A stretch of DNA of 64,000 nucleotides from a bacterium. Lineage in GTDB: Bacteria > Planctomycetota > JAFGQW01. The stretch spans positions 729,488-793,487 of the forward strand of contig JAUHXU010000003.1 in the NCBI GenBank assembly GCA_030426805.1, in the 5' to 3' direction. Below are positions 1 through 7,889 of the stretch, one piece after another. A program made the position numbers and the translations under genes. Every line of letters begins with the position of its first letter. Position 1 is the stretch's first letter. A model generated the notes under the pieces. That model saw nothing but the letters and a program-made list of their open reading frames with translations, did not search any database and was not told the DNA's origin.

Positions 1-1187
1 CCGCCGACGGTGACCGACAGTGCGTCTTCGTCGTTCTCGGCGAGGTCGCTCGGCAACCGGATGGTCACGGCGGCCCCGTCGCGCACGACGACGAGCGTCA
101 CGCCGTCGATCTCCGCGCGCGCCGGTGGAACCGCCCCGTCGGCCCGGCGCGCGCGCTCGAGCCGAATCGCTTCGCGGATCATCGCCCGCCGCGCGCTCGC
201 GCGACGCGTGCTCGTGCGGATCCCGTCGACGCCGACGACGACCGTGCCCGAGAGGAGCGCATACCACGGTGCCGGCCCGGGCGCGGGTGCACCCATCGGG
301 TCGTCGACGAGCGGCAACATCGCGTCGAGGTAGAACGACTTGTCGAGTTCGACGAGGAACGACGCGGCGTGGAACGACGCCGGCCAGCCACGGCGCTCGC
401 CGGAGGTCACGGTCTTGCCCTCGGTGAGCGCCTGCACCGAACCGCTGCTGACCGCATCCCAGCACCACAGTCCGAAGAAGACCTCGCCGCGGAATGCGCG
501 TGCCAGCTCGGCTTCCGGCGCGAACCCGGCGAACCACGCGTCGAGTTCGACGAGCGCGTCGTCGGACATCCGCGCGAGGCCGGAGGCGACGACGCGACAG
601 ACGTCGCGGTGGACCGCCGCACGCACCATCATGCTGATCAGCGTCGGCTCGACGATCAGGCCGTCGGTTACCGCGCGCACGTCGGCGAGTCGCTCGGCAG
701 CCGTCGCCGCGTCGCCCGCCGCGAGCGCGTCGCGCGCGGAGTCGCACGCGACCCGTCCGAATCGCATCGCCGAGAACAGTTGCGGGCGCTCCGCGAACGG
801 GTTGCCCCAATCGATCACCGGCACGGTCGCGTCGGCCGCCGCGGCTTGCAGGACCGCCGCGTGCGCCGCATCGAGATCCGCCTCGCGGGTGCGCACCGCA
901 TCCGCCGACGGTTCCGCGTCGGGGCCACGCCCGGCGAACGCGTCGACCGTCGGCTTCGTCAGGGAGGCCGTCGCGGCAAGCAGGTGATACCAGCCGTTGC
1001 CGGCGATGTCGGTCTCCGCCGCGGTCGGCCGCGCGAACTCGGCATAGCTCCGCACCGCGCCGGACGACTCGAAGAACGCTTCGATTCGCGCCTGGTTCGC
1101 CCGCGCGAGCCACCAGGTCGCGATCAAGTTCACGATGACGCCGACCACGAGAGCGATCGCGACCCACTTGAGAATCCGAACGATCAT
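1..1187 (-). CDS. Membrane-anchored protein of unknown function (partial, C-terminus off the left edge)
   Basis: The minus strand is open from ATG at 1187 to the window edge, giving about 395 codons with the strong G/C third-position bias of the other genes. Residues 1-27 form one transmembrane segment (starting MIVRILKWVAIALVVGVIVN), and the rest is alanine-rich, helical and probably extracytoplasmic. I do not recognise a family. The ATG overlaps the stop of the anti-sigma-like gene upstream (ATGA), so it is translationally coupled as the third gene of a sigma / anti-sigma / membrane-protein operon. It may be an effector or a further regulator of that sigma system. No metal-binding or catalytic motif is evident. 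Confidence 0.75.
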   Translation of the reverse strand, partial: MIVRILKWVAIALVVGVIVNLIATWWLARANQARIEAFFESSGAVRSYAEFARPTAAETDIAGNGWYHLLAATASLTKPTVDAFAGRGPDAEPSADAVRTREADLDAAHAAVLQAAAADATVPVIDWGNPFAERPQLFSAMRFGRVACDSARDALAAGDAATAAERLADVRAVTDGLIVEPTLISMMVRAAVHRDVCRVVASGLARMSDDALVELDAWFAGFAPEAELARAFRGEVFFGLWCWDAVSSGSVQALTEGKTVTSGERRGWPASFHAASFLVELDKSFYLDAMLPLVDDPMGAPAPGPAPWYALLSGTVVVGVDGIRTSTRRASARRAMIREAIRLERARRADGAVPPARAEIDGVTLVVVRDGAAVTIRLPSDLAENDEDALSVTVG

Positions 1188-1477
1188 CGTTGCACCGTTT
1201 CCACGTCGAGTCGCGCCGTCCATGCCGCCAACGCCGGGCGGTCCGCGGGTGCGCGCCACAGATGCCCGTCGATCTCGACCGACGGAAGCCGGGATCGAGA
1301 CGCCGGCATGCACACCGCGAGCACGAGTGCCGCAGCCGCCGCGCCCCACAGCCACGGCCGCACGATCGGGCGCACCGGTTCGTCGGCGAACAAGCGCTCG
1401 GCGACCCGCGCGCCCGGCCGGGCGGCCGACGCTGCGCGCAAGCGATCGACGAACGCGTCGTCCTGTCGTTCTCTCAT
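1184..1477 (-). CDS. Small single-pass membrane protein, probable anti-sigma factor
   Basis: This 97-residue protein has a cytoplasmic N-terminus of about 42 residues (MRERQDDAFVDRLRAASAAR), one hydrophobic segment at about residues 44-58 and a short outside tail. Its ATG overlaps the stop of the ECF sigma gene (ATGA at 1474-1477), and its own stop overlaps the next gene. Position, topology and size fit an anti-sigma factor that holds the sigma at the membrane. There is no zinc-binding HxxxCxxC motif, so the assignment rests on context rather than on a recognised domain. Confidence 0.65.
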   Translation of the reverse strand: MRERQDDAFVDRLRAASAARPGARVAERLFADEPVRPIVRPWLWGAAAAALVLAVCMPASRSRLPSVEIDGHLWRAPADRPALAAWTARLDVETVQR

Positions 1478-1926
1478 GTGTCCAGCGCCCCTTTCAGCAG
1501 CCGCCGCAACTTCTCGATCCCGTATCGCCATCGACTGCCGACCGTGTCCTCGGGCACGTCGAGCGCCTCGGCCACCTCGCGCGCGGTCATCCCGTGCCAC
1601 ACGCGCAGCACGACGACGTCGCGCTGGGTCGCGGGCAGCGCCGAGAGCGCCCGGTGGATCGCCTCGACGTCCACGTCGGGCGATCGATCGAGCACCGCGA
1701 GATCCTCGGGCGCCGGCGCGTCGTCCGCGACGAGCGCGACCGGCAGCGCCCGCCGCGCGGCGCGGAACAGGTATGCCCGCGGCCGCTCGACGAATCGCCC
1801 CGCCGCGATCGCCGCCGCGAACACGTCGTGCACGACGTCCTCGGCGCGACCGCGGTCGAGCCCACGCCCGACGAGGTAGCCGAACAGCGCCGCCGCGTCC
1901 CGGTCGTAGATCGCTCGCCAGTCCAT
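1474..1926 (-). CDS. ECF-family RNA polymerase sigma factor
   Basis: At 150 residues this has the two-domain layout of an ECF sigma factor. Region 2 (about residues 5-65) includes the helix GRAEDVVHDVFAAAI, which binds core polymerase and the -10 element. Region 4 (about 95-148) carries the turn MTAREVAEALDVPEDTV, typical of sigma4 -35 recognition. The start chosen is ATG at 1926; longer reading to the right runs into low-complexity sequence. The next two genes overlap it by ATGA junctions, giving a three-gene operon. The regulated genes cannot be read from the window; ECF operons commonly autoregulate. Confidence 0.88.
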   Translation of the reverse strand: MDWRAIYDRDAAALFGYLVGRGLDRGRAEDVVHDVFAAAIAAGRFVERPRAYLFRAARRALPVALVADDAPAPEDLAVLDRSPDVDVEAIHRALSALPATQRDVVVLRVWHGMTAREVAEALDVPEDTVGSRWRYGIEKLRRLLKGALDT

Positions 1927-2017
1927 GCAATCCGTTAGAGTCGCAACGCCCCCCGATCCGTCTACGATTCCGAGATTCCGCCGCAATCTCGGTCTCGGGA
2001 TCGAGAGCTTTCGGGGA

Positions 2018-2103
2018 CCTCCCCCTTCGCCCTGTCCCCATCGACATCGATCCAAGCCGCAAGGGTGCGATCGACGTCGACGGTGACAGGGCTGCGGGGG
2101 AGG
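2018..2103. repeat. Long imperfect inverted repeat
   Basis: Arms 2018-2052 and 2069-2103 are reverse complements over about 35 bases with about five mismatches, around a 16-base centre. The inner part pairs ATCGACATCGATC with GATCGACGTCGACG-type sequence. It could form a strong hairpin in RNA or be a palindromic repeat element. It is too G/C-rich at its base and lacks a T-run, so it is not a standard terminator. Confidence 0.7.
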
Positions 2104-2326
2104 GCTGCGGGGGAGGTGGCCGGCGCGGTTGGGTTTGGGTGCCCTTGGCGCGCGGATTGTGCACCACTCAGGCGGCATGTTTGCGTTTGGCGGCCTCGTC
2201 TTGCACCCATGCGGCCGCGAGGCACCGGCATGGACGTCGATCGGGTGCAGGATCATCGTGCCAAGCGCACGCATCACGAGAATTGGTGCAGAACCGGCCC
2301 GCCAAACGCAGCGAACGAACTCGCGC

Positions 2327-2428
2327 GGGGTCGCTGGCGCAGATCTGACGCGAAACGGGACAAGATCGGCGAAGCGAGGGGTCGCTGGAGCGATTCTGAC
2401 GCGGATTGGGACAGATCGGGCGCAGCGA
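2327..2428. repeat. 51-bp imperfect tandem repeat, two clear copies
   Basis: GGGGTCGCTGG at 2327-2337 recurs at 2378-2388, exactly 51 bases later, and each copy is followed by a related stretch containing TCTGACGCG and GGGACA. A weaker upstream unit may start near 2276. The period is a multiple of three, so one minus-strand frame reads a 17-residue repeat, but no start or ribosome site supports a protein. Confidence 0.65.
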
Positions 2429-2589
2429 GCTTCTGCCCATACAACGCGGGCGCCGCCACCTCCCCGGAGAGCCCCTCGCCGTCGGCGTCGGCCGCAACCG
2501 AGACGTGCCGGCGTCGGCGGTGAGGGGTTCGGAGGGGAGGCTCCCCGAGAGAGCTCCGAACCGGAGGTCGAGGCTGTAGTCCGCCGCGA

Positions 2590-3924
2590 TCAGTCTGTCG
2601 ACGGGCGGGGGAGTCGGATCGCGATCCAGAGGGGGATCACGAGAGCGGCGGCGCCGATCGCGTAGGCGCCGGTCGCGCCGCACCGCCAGTAGAGCACGCC
2701 GGCCGCGAACGGGCCGATCGCGCGGGCGAGGGAGCCCATCGACCGGAAGATCCCGAGGATTCGGCCCTGGTGGCCGGCCGGGGTGTAGAGCGAGACGAGG
2801 GCGGTCAAGCACGGCATCACGCACGCGCCGCCGACGGTCAACACGAACAGGCCGGCGTAGAGTGTCCACGCATTCGGCGCGAACCCGACGATCGCGAGCC
2901 CGGGAATCGTCAACGCGATGCCGGCGCGCGCGAGCCGCGCCTCGCCGATCGCGTGGGCACGCCTGCGGACGAACCCGCCCTGCACACCGGCGATCACGAC
3001 GCCGATGAACGCGAACATCAGCGCGTTCTTGCCGGGCCCGTAGCCGAAGCGCTCGGCGGCGAGGAAGACGAGCGTGAACTCCATCCCGCTGAACAGCAGC
3101 AGGTAGACGAAGTAGCTCGTGATCCCGCGTGCCGCACCGGGGAACGCGCGCGCCTCGCCGAGTCGGAACGGGTTGATCGTTCGGCGGGGTCGGTCCGACG
3201 CTTCATCGCCGGGCTTGCGCGTCTCGTCGAACACGAACAGGACGAACGCGAGGTTCGCGAGCGCGAGCACGAGCGAGCCGGCCGCCGCGAGCGAGAACGG
3301 GCTCAGCCCGAACCAGCGCCCGTCCGCCGATCCGGCCAGCTCCCACTGCGCGAGCGCACCGCCGATCGCCGGCCCGAGCAGAAACCCGAGCCCGAACGCG
3401 ATGCCGATGATCGCCATCCCGCGCGACCGGTTCTCGGCGCTCGTCACGTCCGCGACCGCCGCGGTCGCGACGCTGATGTTGCCGGCCATCGCACCGGCGA
3501 GCACCCGCGACACGAAGAACAGCGCGAAGCTCGCCGCGAAGAACCACAGCGCGTAGCTCGCGACGAGCCCGGTGACGCACAGCGCGAGCACCGGCTTTCG
3601 GCCGATCCGATCCGACAGGCCGCCCCACACCGGGGCGAAGACGTACTGCAACAGCCCGTAGATCGACCCGAGCAGCCCGCCGAAGAACGCGATGTGCACG
3701 TGCGACGCATCGCCGCCGCCGATCCAGCCCACCGCGTCGACGACGAATCGATCGAGCCAGGCGAAGACACCGCCGGCATCGTTGGCCGCGACGCGGTAGT
3801 GCTCCAACATCCGCGGAAACAGCGGAAAGACGACGCTGAAGCCGACCAAATCGAGAAACAGCGTCACGAAGACGACGCCGAGCGTGCGCTTCGTCGCGGG
3901 CGTGGTGGTGGCCTCGGTCGACAT
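2590..3924 (-). CDS. Major facilitator superfamily transporter, TetA-like group
   Basis: This 444-residue protein has about 12 hydrophobic segments. The first, with LFLDLVGFSVVFPLFPRML, matches the N-terminus of TetA/MdtG-like drug:proton antiporters. The loop between helices 2 and 3 carries LSDRIGRKPVLALC, which is the MFS signature GxLxDRxGRR. The loop after the first helix is unusually long (about residues 45-80), and the central loop is charged. It probably exports a small molecule using the proton gradient; the substrate cannot be inferred and tetracycline resistance should not be assumed. A GGGGA sequence sits about 10 bases before the ATG. It stands alone on its strand. Confidence 0.88.
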   Translation of the reverse strand: MSTEATTTPATKRTLGVVFVTLFLDLVGFSVVFPLFPRMLEHYRVAANDAGGVFAWLDRFVVDAVGWIGGGDASHVHIAFFGGLLGSIYGLLQYVFAPVWGGLSDRIGRKPVLALCVTGLVASYALWFFAASFALFFVSRVLAGAMAGNISVATAAVADVTSAENRSRGMAIIGIAFGLGFLLGPAIGGALAQWELAGSADGRWFGLSPFSLAAAGSLVLALANLAFVLFVFDETRKPGDEASDRPRRTINPFRLGEARAFPGAARGITSYFVYLLLFSGMEFTLVFLAAERFGYGPGKNALMFAFIGVVIAGVQGGFVRRRAHAIGEARLARAGIALTIPGLAIVGFAPNAWTLYAGLFVLTVGGACVMPCLTALVSLYTPAGHQGRILGIFRSMGSLARAIGPFAAGVLYWRCGATGAYAIGAAALVIPLWIAIRLPRPSTD

Positions 3925-3959
3925 TGTCGTGTTCGTCCCCGTCGAATCCGACCGCGGGC

Positions 3960-3988
3960 TTGAACCGCGAACGGAACGTCAATACGAG
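3960..3988 (+). promoter_or_regulatory. Possible promoter, TTGAAC-N17-TACGAG
   Basis: A -35-like TTGAAC (3960-3965) and a -10-like TACGAG (3983-3988) are 17 bases apart. The -10 ends six bases before ATG 3995, so a start seven bases downstream would make the mRNA leaderless. The -10 match is weak at its last base. Confidence 0.35.
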
Positions 3989-3994
3989 TTGTGA

Positions 3995-4450
3995 ATGATG
4001 AGTTGGAATCTGGTTTTCTGGTGCGGCGCGTTCGTCGTGATGTGCAGCATCGTCACGGGGCTCACCGTCGGGGTTCGCGCCGCGAAGCGCCGAGACATCG
4101 ATCGCCACCTTCGCGCGGTCCGATTCGTAGCCGGCATCGTCATCGGATTCGTGCTCGCCTATGCGGTCAAACTGATCGTGCTGGGCCGCGAAGACCGAAG
4201 CGCCTGGACGAGTCTCGACCTCGTCACACTCTACGTGCACGAGTTCTTCATCGCGACGATGCTCGCGTTCGGTGTCGTCGCGGCCGTGCGCGGGCGGGCG
4301 CTACTGGCCGGCCGCGCCGAACGGAGCGACGACTGGATGCGCGCGCGGCGCCGTCACGCGATCGCCGGTCGCATCTGCTACGGCGCTGCGTGGCTCGCGC
4401 TGCTGACCGGCGGCGCGGTCCTCGCGCGGATGTTCGTCCGCGCGCCGTGA
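3995..4450 (+). CDS. Small integral membrane protein, DUF420-like
   Basis: This 151-residue protein has four predicted membrane helices (about residues 5-25, 44-65, 78-100 and 125-145). Histidines lie in HLRAVRF near the second helix, in LYVHEFFIAT in the third and in RRRHAIAGR before the fourth. This pattern of helices and histidines resembles DUF420 proteins, which are often linked to cytochrome oxidase or heme biology, but the match is by eye only. Two adjacent ATG codons (3995, 3998) could start it, and there is no convincing ribosome site. It is divergent from the MFS gene. No respiratory genes are nearby. Confidence 0.6.
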   Translation: MMSWNLVFWCGAFVVMCSIVTGLTVGVRAAKRRDIDRHLRAVRFVAGIVIGFVLAYAVKLIVLGREDRSAWTSLDLVTLYVHEFFIATMLAFGVVAAVRGRALLAGRAERSDDWMRARRRHAIAGRICYGAAWLALLTGGAVLARMFVRAP

Positions 4451-4469
4451 CCGCGCCGCTGCCGGCCGC

Positions 4470-4784
4470 TCACTCGCCGTAGACGATCGTGCGGTAGACC
4501 GAGTAGACGCCGAGGACGCTCATCGACTCGTGATCGATGTGGTGGATCTTCGTGATCCCGCCGTTGCGCATCGCGGCCTCGATCGACGCATCGCCGATAC
4601 CGACGAGCACGATGCCCTGGGCCTCCGCGACGCCCTTCTTGTCCATCGATACGTCGTTGTCCACGCCGCTGACCGGCCCCTTCGTCTGCGTGAGCAGGCC
4701 GCCGAACACCGGCGTCATCGCCGCGGTGCACCCGGTCATCGCGAGACTCGACACGAGCACGAGCAGGGCTGCGAACTTCTTCAT
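4470..4784 (-). CDS. TRL-like family lipoprotein
   Basis: From ATG 4784 this gives 104 residues; GGAG sits about nine bases upstream. The signal peptide ends in the lipobox AMTGC, so Cys19 would be lipidated. The mature part has the layout of the TRL-like family (a gene family found in tRNA-linked repeats in Enterobacteria): a conserved start with TPVFGGLLTQTKGPVSGVD, then a variable middle and a VYSVYRTIVYGE end. The function of the family is unknown. It converges on the DUF420-like gene and has no operon partner. Confidence 0.72.
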   Translation of the reverse strand: MKKFAALLVLVSSLAMTGCTAAMTPVFGGLLTQTKGPVSGVDNDVSMDKKGVAEAQGIVLVGIGDASIEAAMRNGGITKIHHIDHESMSVLGVYSVYRTIVYGE

Positions 4785-4907
4785 CTTCAAACTCCGTTTC
4801 GTCATCCATGCGGGCCGTCCGCGCGCCTGTCGCACGGCTCGACACCGCCACCCAGCATCCCGATTCGCGCCGGGGCTTCAAGGCCGCGTGCCGAATCGCA
4901 CAGGCGC

Positions 4908-4936
4908 TTGGTCCGCCCTCGACAACGGGATAAGAT
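4908..4936 (+). promoter_or_regulatory. Sigma70-type promoter, TTGGTC-N17-TAAGAT
   Basis: The -35 is TTGGTC at 4908-4913 and the -10 is TAAGAT at 4931-4936, with the preferred 17-base spacer. It lies about 30 bases upstream of the start at 4965, leaving a short leader with the ribosome site AAAGGAGA. Confidence 0.6.
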
Positions 4937-4964
4937 CCGGCTGCAACGCAAAAGGAGAGCCCCG

Positions 4965-6428
4965 ATGATCCGCCTGTTCCTGGTGGCGCTGTTCGCCGCT
5001 TCCGTATCCGCGCAGGACTTCGTGCAACTCACCGACGGGCGCAAGCTCCGCGGCGAGGTCATCAAGCGCGACGATACCGAGACGTGGCTCGTCACCCCCG
5101 ACGCGGTGCTCGAGAAACTCGCGTCGAAGGACGTCGCGTCGATCCGTAACGCGCAGAAGCTCCCGGCCGGCGTGGTCGACCGACTGGGCGAGGACGGCCT
5201 GGATCCGAAACACGTCTACGCGGTGGCCGAGTGGGTCGCGAAGGACCCCAAGCGCAAGCGGATCGCGCAGCGATTGCTCCGCCGGTGCGTCGCGCTCAAA
5301 CCGGACTTCGAGCCGGCGCGCGAAGCGCTCGGCCACGTCCTGTTCGAGCGCACGTGGTACACCGAGCGCAAGGCCGCCTACAACGCGAGCAAGGCGAAAA
5401 TGAAAGCCGATGGCTTCGTCTACTACCGCGGCGGCTGGATCAAGAAGGAGATGCTCTCCTTCCTCAAGAGTTCGTTTCCCGAGTGGATGCGCTACCGTGG
5501 ACTCACGTGGCGGCTCATCACCGAAGTGCGGCAGGAGCGCGGCGACAAGCTGTGGCTGCGCGAGTGGTACGTCGGCCGCGAGACGAAGCTCGTCCGCTCG
5601 TTGAAGTCGGTGTGGGAAAGCGCACAGGAGGACATCCACGGCGCCGACGTCGGGCGCTGCCGCGTGTTCGGCGCGTTCGACCGCGACGAGGTGCGCGCGA
5701 TCGCGACGCGCCATCAGAAGGCGAGCGACTGGTTCGCGACGACGTTCCACCTCGCCGAACGCGACCGCCGACTGATCACCGCGCCGCGGCTCGACGACTA
5801 CATCTTCTCCGGCCCCGAGTCGTTCATTCGCTTCCTCGAGAAGAACCGCCGCCGTTTCGGACTCGACTCGCCCGAGGCGTGGGCCCTCGCGAAGCAGACC
5901 GAGAGCCAATCCAAGGGCAACCTCTTCGTGCAGCACGCCGGACGGCCGGCGTGGGAGTGGGGCGCGGTCTCGTGCGTCGGCACGCGTCTGATCCGGCGGC
6001 TGTGGGCCGGCGGCGATCCGCCCGCGTGGATCTGGGTGGCGACCGGCCACCACGCCGAGATCGCGGTGATGGGCGACGTGCGCGTGCAGTGGGTCAAGAC
6101 CGAGACCTACGGCCGCAAGACGAAGGTCCCGGAGCTCGAAGGCCGCAACATGGACGAGCTGAAGGCGGCCCTTCGCGAGGTGTTCGCCGGCTCGCCACTG
6201 CCCGGCTTGCGCGTCCTGATGAACAAGGAGCTCAACGACCTCGACGCCTCCCTCGACCTGCTCGGCACGTGCTACCTCGCGTTCCTCCTCGAGGAGCACC
6301 GCGAGACCTGGCTCGACTTCTGTACCCGCACGAAGGGCCACGGCAAGGACATCGCCAAGCGCTTCGAGGCCCACTTCAAGATGACCTACGAAGCGTGCGA
6401 CCAGCTGTTCAAGAAGTGGTTGGGGTGA
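4965..6428 (+). CDS. Exported protein of unknown function
   Basis: This 487-residue protein starts at ATG 4965 behind AAAGGAG. A signal peptide (MIRLFLVALFAASVSAQ) is cleaved after about residue 16. The next stretch, FVQLTDGRKLRGEVIKRDD, reads like the short beta motif found at the start of many exported planctomycete proteins. A helical part follows, with FVYYRGGWIKKEM, and then a long domain of about 300 residues containing VATGHHAEIA and FLLEEHRETWLDF. The last part has the feel of a DUF1570-like or gluzincin-derived fold, but no HExxH is present. I do not assign a function. It has its own promoter at 4908-4936. Confidence 0.8.
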   Translation: MIRLFLVALFAASVSAQDFVQLTDGRKLRGEVIKRDDTETWLVTPDAVLEKLASKDVASIRNAQKLPAGVVDRLGEDGLDPKHVYAVAEWVAKDPKRKRIAQRLLRRCVALKPDFEPAREALGHVLFERTWYTERKAAYNASKAKMKADGFVYYRGGWIKKEMLSFLKSSFPEWMRYRGLTWRLITEVRQERGDKLWLREWYVGRETKLVRSLKSVWESAQEDIHGADVGRCRVFGAFDRDEVRAIATRHQKASDWFATTFHLAERDRRLITAPRLDDYIFSGPESFIRFLEKNRRRFGLDSPEAWALAKQTESQSKGNLFVQHAGRPAWEWGAVSCVGTRLIRRLWAGGDPPAWIWVATGHHAEIAVMGDVRVQWVKTETYGRKTKVPELEGRNMDELKAALREVFAGSPLPGLRVLMNKELNDLDASLDLLGTCYLAFLLEEHRETWLDFCTRTKGHGKDIAKRFEAHFKMTYEACDQLFKKWLG

Positions 6429-6504
6429 AACGAGCGCGCCCAACACCCCGCCGCGCCGCACGTTGCGTCGGCACAACGGCGCCGACCCGCCGGCGGCCGA
6501 TGGG

Positions 6505-6840
6505 ATGGGCATGTCGTACACCCCCACCCGCACGACGAACGCCGTCCGGCGCGCGTTCATCTTCAACTGCCTGAACCCGGCGATGGTCCGGGTGTTCGTC
6601 GGCCCGCGGCGGCTGACGATCGCGGGTGCGATCGAGCGGCTGCCCGAGCACGAGGCGACGATCACGCACTCGACGATGTGCGCGCTCGAAGCGGACATCG
6701 TGAACTCGACCGGAATTCGCAACGTGCAGTGGCGGCTCGACAACTGGATCCACGAGCTGGGCGTGTGGCGCTCGACCCAGCCGGAGCGCATCCGCAAGCG
6801 CCGCCGCGACGACGACGTCCGCGAGGTCGACGCGTCGTAG
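6505..6840 (+). CDS. Conserved-looking small protein of unknown function
   Basis: The frame continues to 6840 with almost every third codon position G or C, as in confirmed genes, which supports a real product. The likely start is ATG 6505 (or 6511), giving about 111 residues; a TTG at 6463 is also in frame. The sequence has no signal peptide or membrane segment, contains NPAMVRVFVGPRRLTIAGAI, and ends in a very basic then acidic tail (RIRKRRRDDDVREVD). No family was recognised. It follows the exported protein by about 80 bases and precedes the carboxypeptidase-like gene by 28. Confidence 0.6.
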   Translation: MGMSYTPTRTTNAVRRAFIFNCLNPAMVRVFVGPRRLTIAGAIERLPEHEATITHSTMCALEADIVNSTGIRNVQWRLDNWIHELGVWRSTQPERIRKRRRDDDVREVDAS

Positions 6841-6868
6841 CTCGCGTCCCGGGCGACGATCGGGCATC

Positions 6869-7885
6869 ATGGCGCGTATGCACGAGCCGCTGCCGATCGA
6901 CGCGATCCTCCGCACCCCACCGATCGACGCCGAAGCCGGTGGTGCGATCGGCGCCTCCCGCGACGGGCGCACGTTGCGTGGCTTCCGGATCGGCGACGGC
7001 GCTCGACGCATCTCGCTGATCGGCGGGTGCCACGCCGACGAACCGGTCGGACCGTGGATGCTGCAACGCTTCGTCGCGTGGCTGCTCGCGCACGATCCCG
7101 CCGGTCCGTGGCGTCGCGACCGGACGTGGCTGATCGTCCCGCACGCAAACCCCGACGGCGACGCGGTCAACCGGGCGTGGGCCGAACCGGCACCGCCCGA
7201 CGATGCGGGCTTCGACCTGCGCCGCTACGTCGACCACCGCGTTCGCGAGGCGCCGGGCGACGACGTCGAGTTCGGGTTTCCGCGCGGCGACGACGACGCC
7301 GGCGCGCGACCGGAGAACCGAGCGATCGCCGCGTTCCTCGACGGCCCGCCGCTCAAGCTGCACGTGACGTTTCACGGCACCGCGTTCACCGGCGGGCCGT
7401 GGTTCCTGATCGAACCGGCGTGGATCGAACGGACCGACGCGCTTCGCCGAACGCTCGCGGACGCGGTCGCGCGCCTCGGGTATCGGCTGCACGACGTCGA
7501 GCGCGGGGGCGAGAAGGGTTTCGTCCGGATCGGTCGCGGGTTCTGCACGCGTCCGAACGCCGACGCGATGCGGGATCACTTCCTCGCACTCGACGACCCG
7601 GACACGGCGGCGCGCTTTCGGCCGAGTTCGATGGACTGGGTGCGCGCCCGCGGTGGAGATCCGCTGACGCTCGTCTCCGAGATGCCGCTGTTTCTCGTCG
7701 ACGGTATGGGCGAGACGATCGTGCCCGCCGATCCGATCGCGATCGACTTCCGCGACGCGCGCCTGCCCGCGTTCGCCGCGGACCGAAGCGCCGCGACGCT
7801 CGACGCCGTCGAAGCGATGCCGATCGGCGATCAGATGCGGCTGCAGCTCGCGATGCTCGACGCGGGGCTCGCGGCCGTCCGGTAG
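6869..7885 (+). CDS. M14-type zinc carboxypeptidase-like protein
   Basis: This 338-residue protein carries the M14 metallopeptidase layout. GGCHADEPVG supplies the zinc ligands His55 and Glu58. PHANPDGDAVNRAW is the substrate-site loop usual in M14 and succinylglutamate-desuccinylase relatives. TFHG gives the third ligand at His169, and Glu271 in LVSEMPLFL fits the catalytic glutamate. There is no signal peptide, so it should act in the cytoplasm, on small peptides or an N-acyl amino acid rather than on food protein. The start is ATG 6869, with ATG 6878 as an alternative. It converges on the serpin-like gene, five bases away. Confidence 0.8.
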   Translation: MARMHEPLPIDAILRTPPIDAEAGGAIGASRDGRTLRGFRIGDGARRISLIGGCHADEPVGPWMLQRFVAWLLAHDPAGPWRRDRTWLIVPHANPDGDAVNRAWAEPAPPDDAGFDLRRYVDHRVREAPGDDVEFGFPRGDDDAGARPENRAIAAFLDGPPLKLHVTFHGTAFTGGPWFLIEPAWIERTDALRRTLADAVARLGYRLHDVERGGEKGFVRIGRGFCTRPNADAMRDHFLALDDPDTAARFRPSSMDWVRARGGDPLTLVSEMPLFLVDGMGETIVPADPIAIDFRDARLPAFAADRSAATLDAVEAMPIGDQMRLQLAMLDAGLAAVR

Positions 7886-7889
7886 GCGA

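Larger units (their letters stand above)
1927..2589. other. Repeat-rich intergenic region without a supported gene
   Basis: This 660-base gap lies upstream of the sigma operon and downstream of the MFS gene; both are on the minus strand. Open frames here lack ribosome sites and lie across repeats, so none is called. It holds a long imperfect inverted repeat (2018-2103), a duplicated GCTGCGGGGGAG block (2091-2114) and a 51-bp imperfect tandem repeat (2327-2428). A third degenerate 51-bp unit may precede the tandem repeat from about 2276. A related motif, GCCAAACGCA, sits at about 2301-2310 and appears inverted near 2187-2196. The region could be a decayed palindromic element or a regulatory zone. 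Confidence 0.6.
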
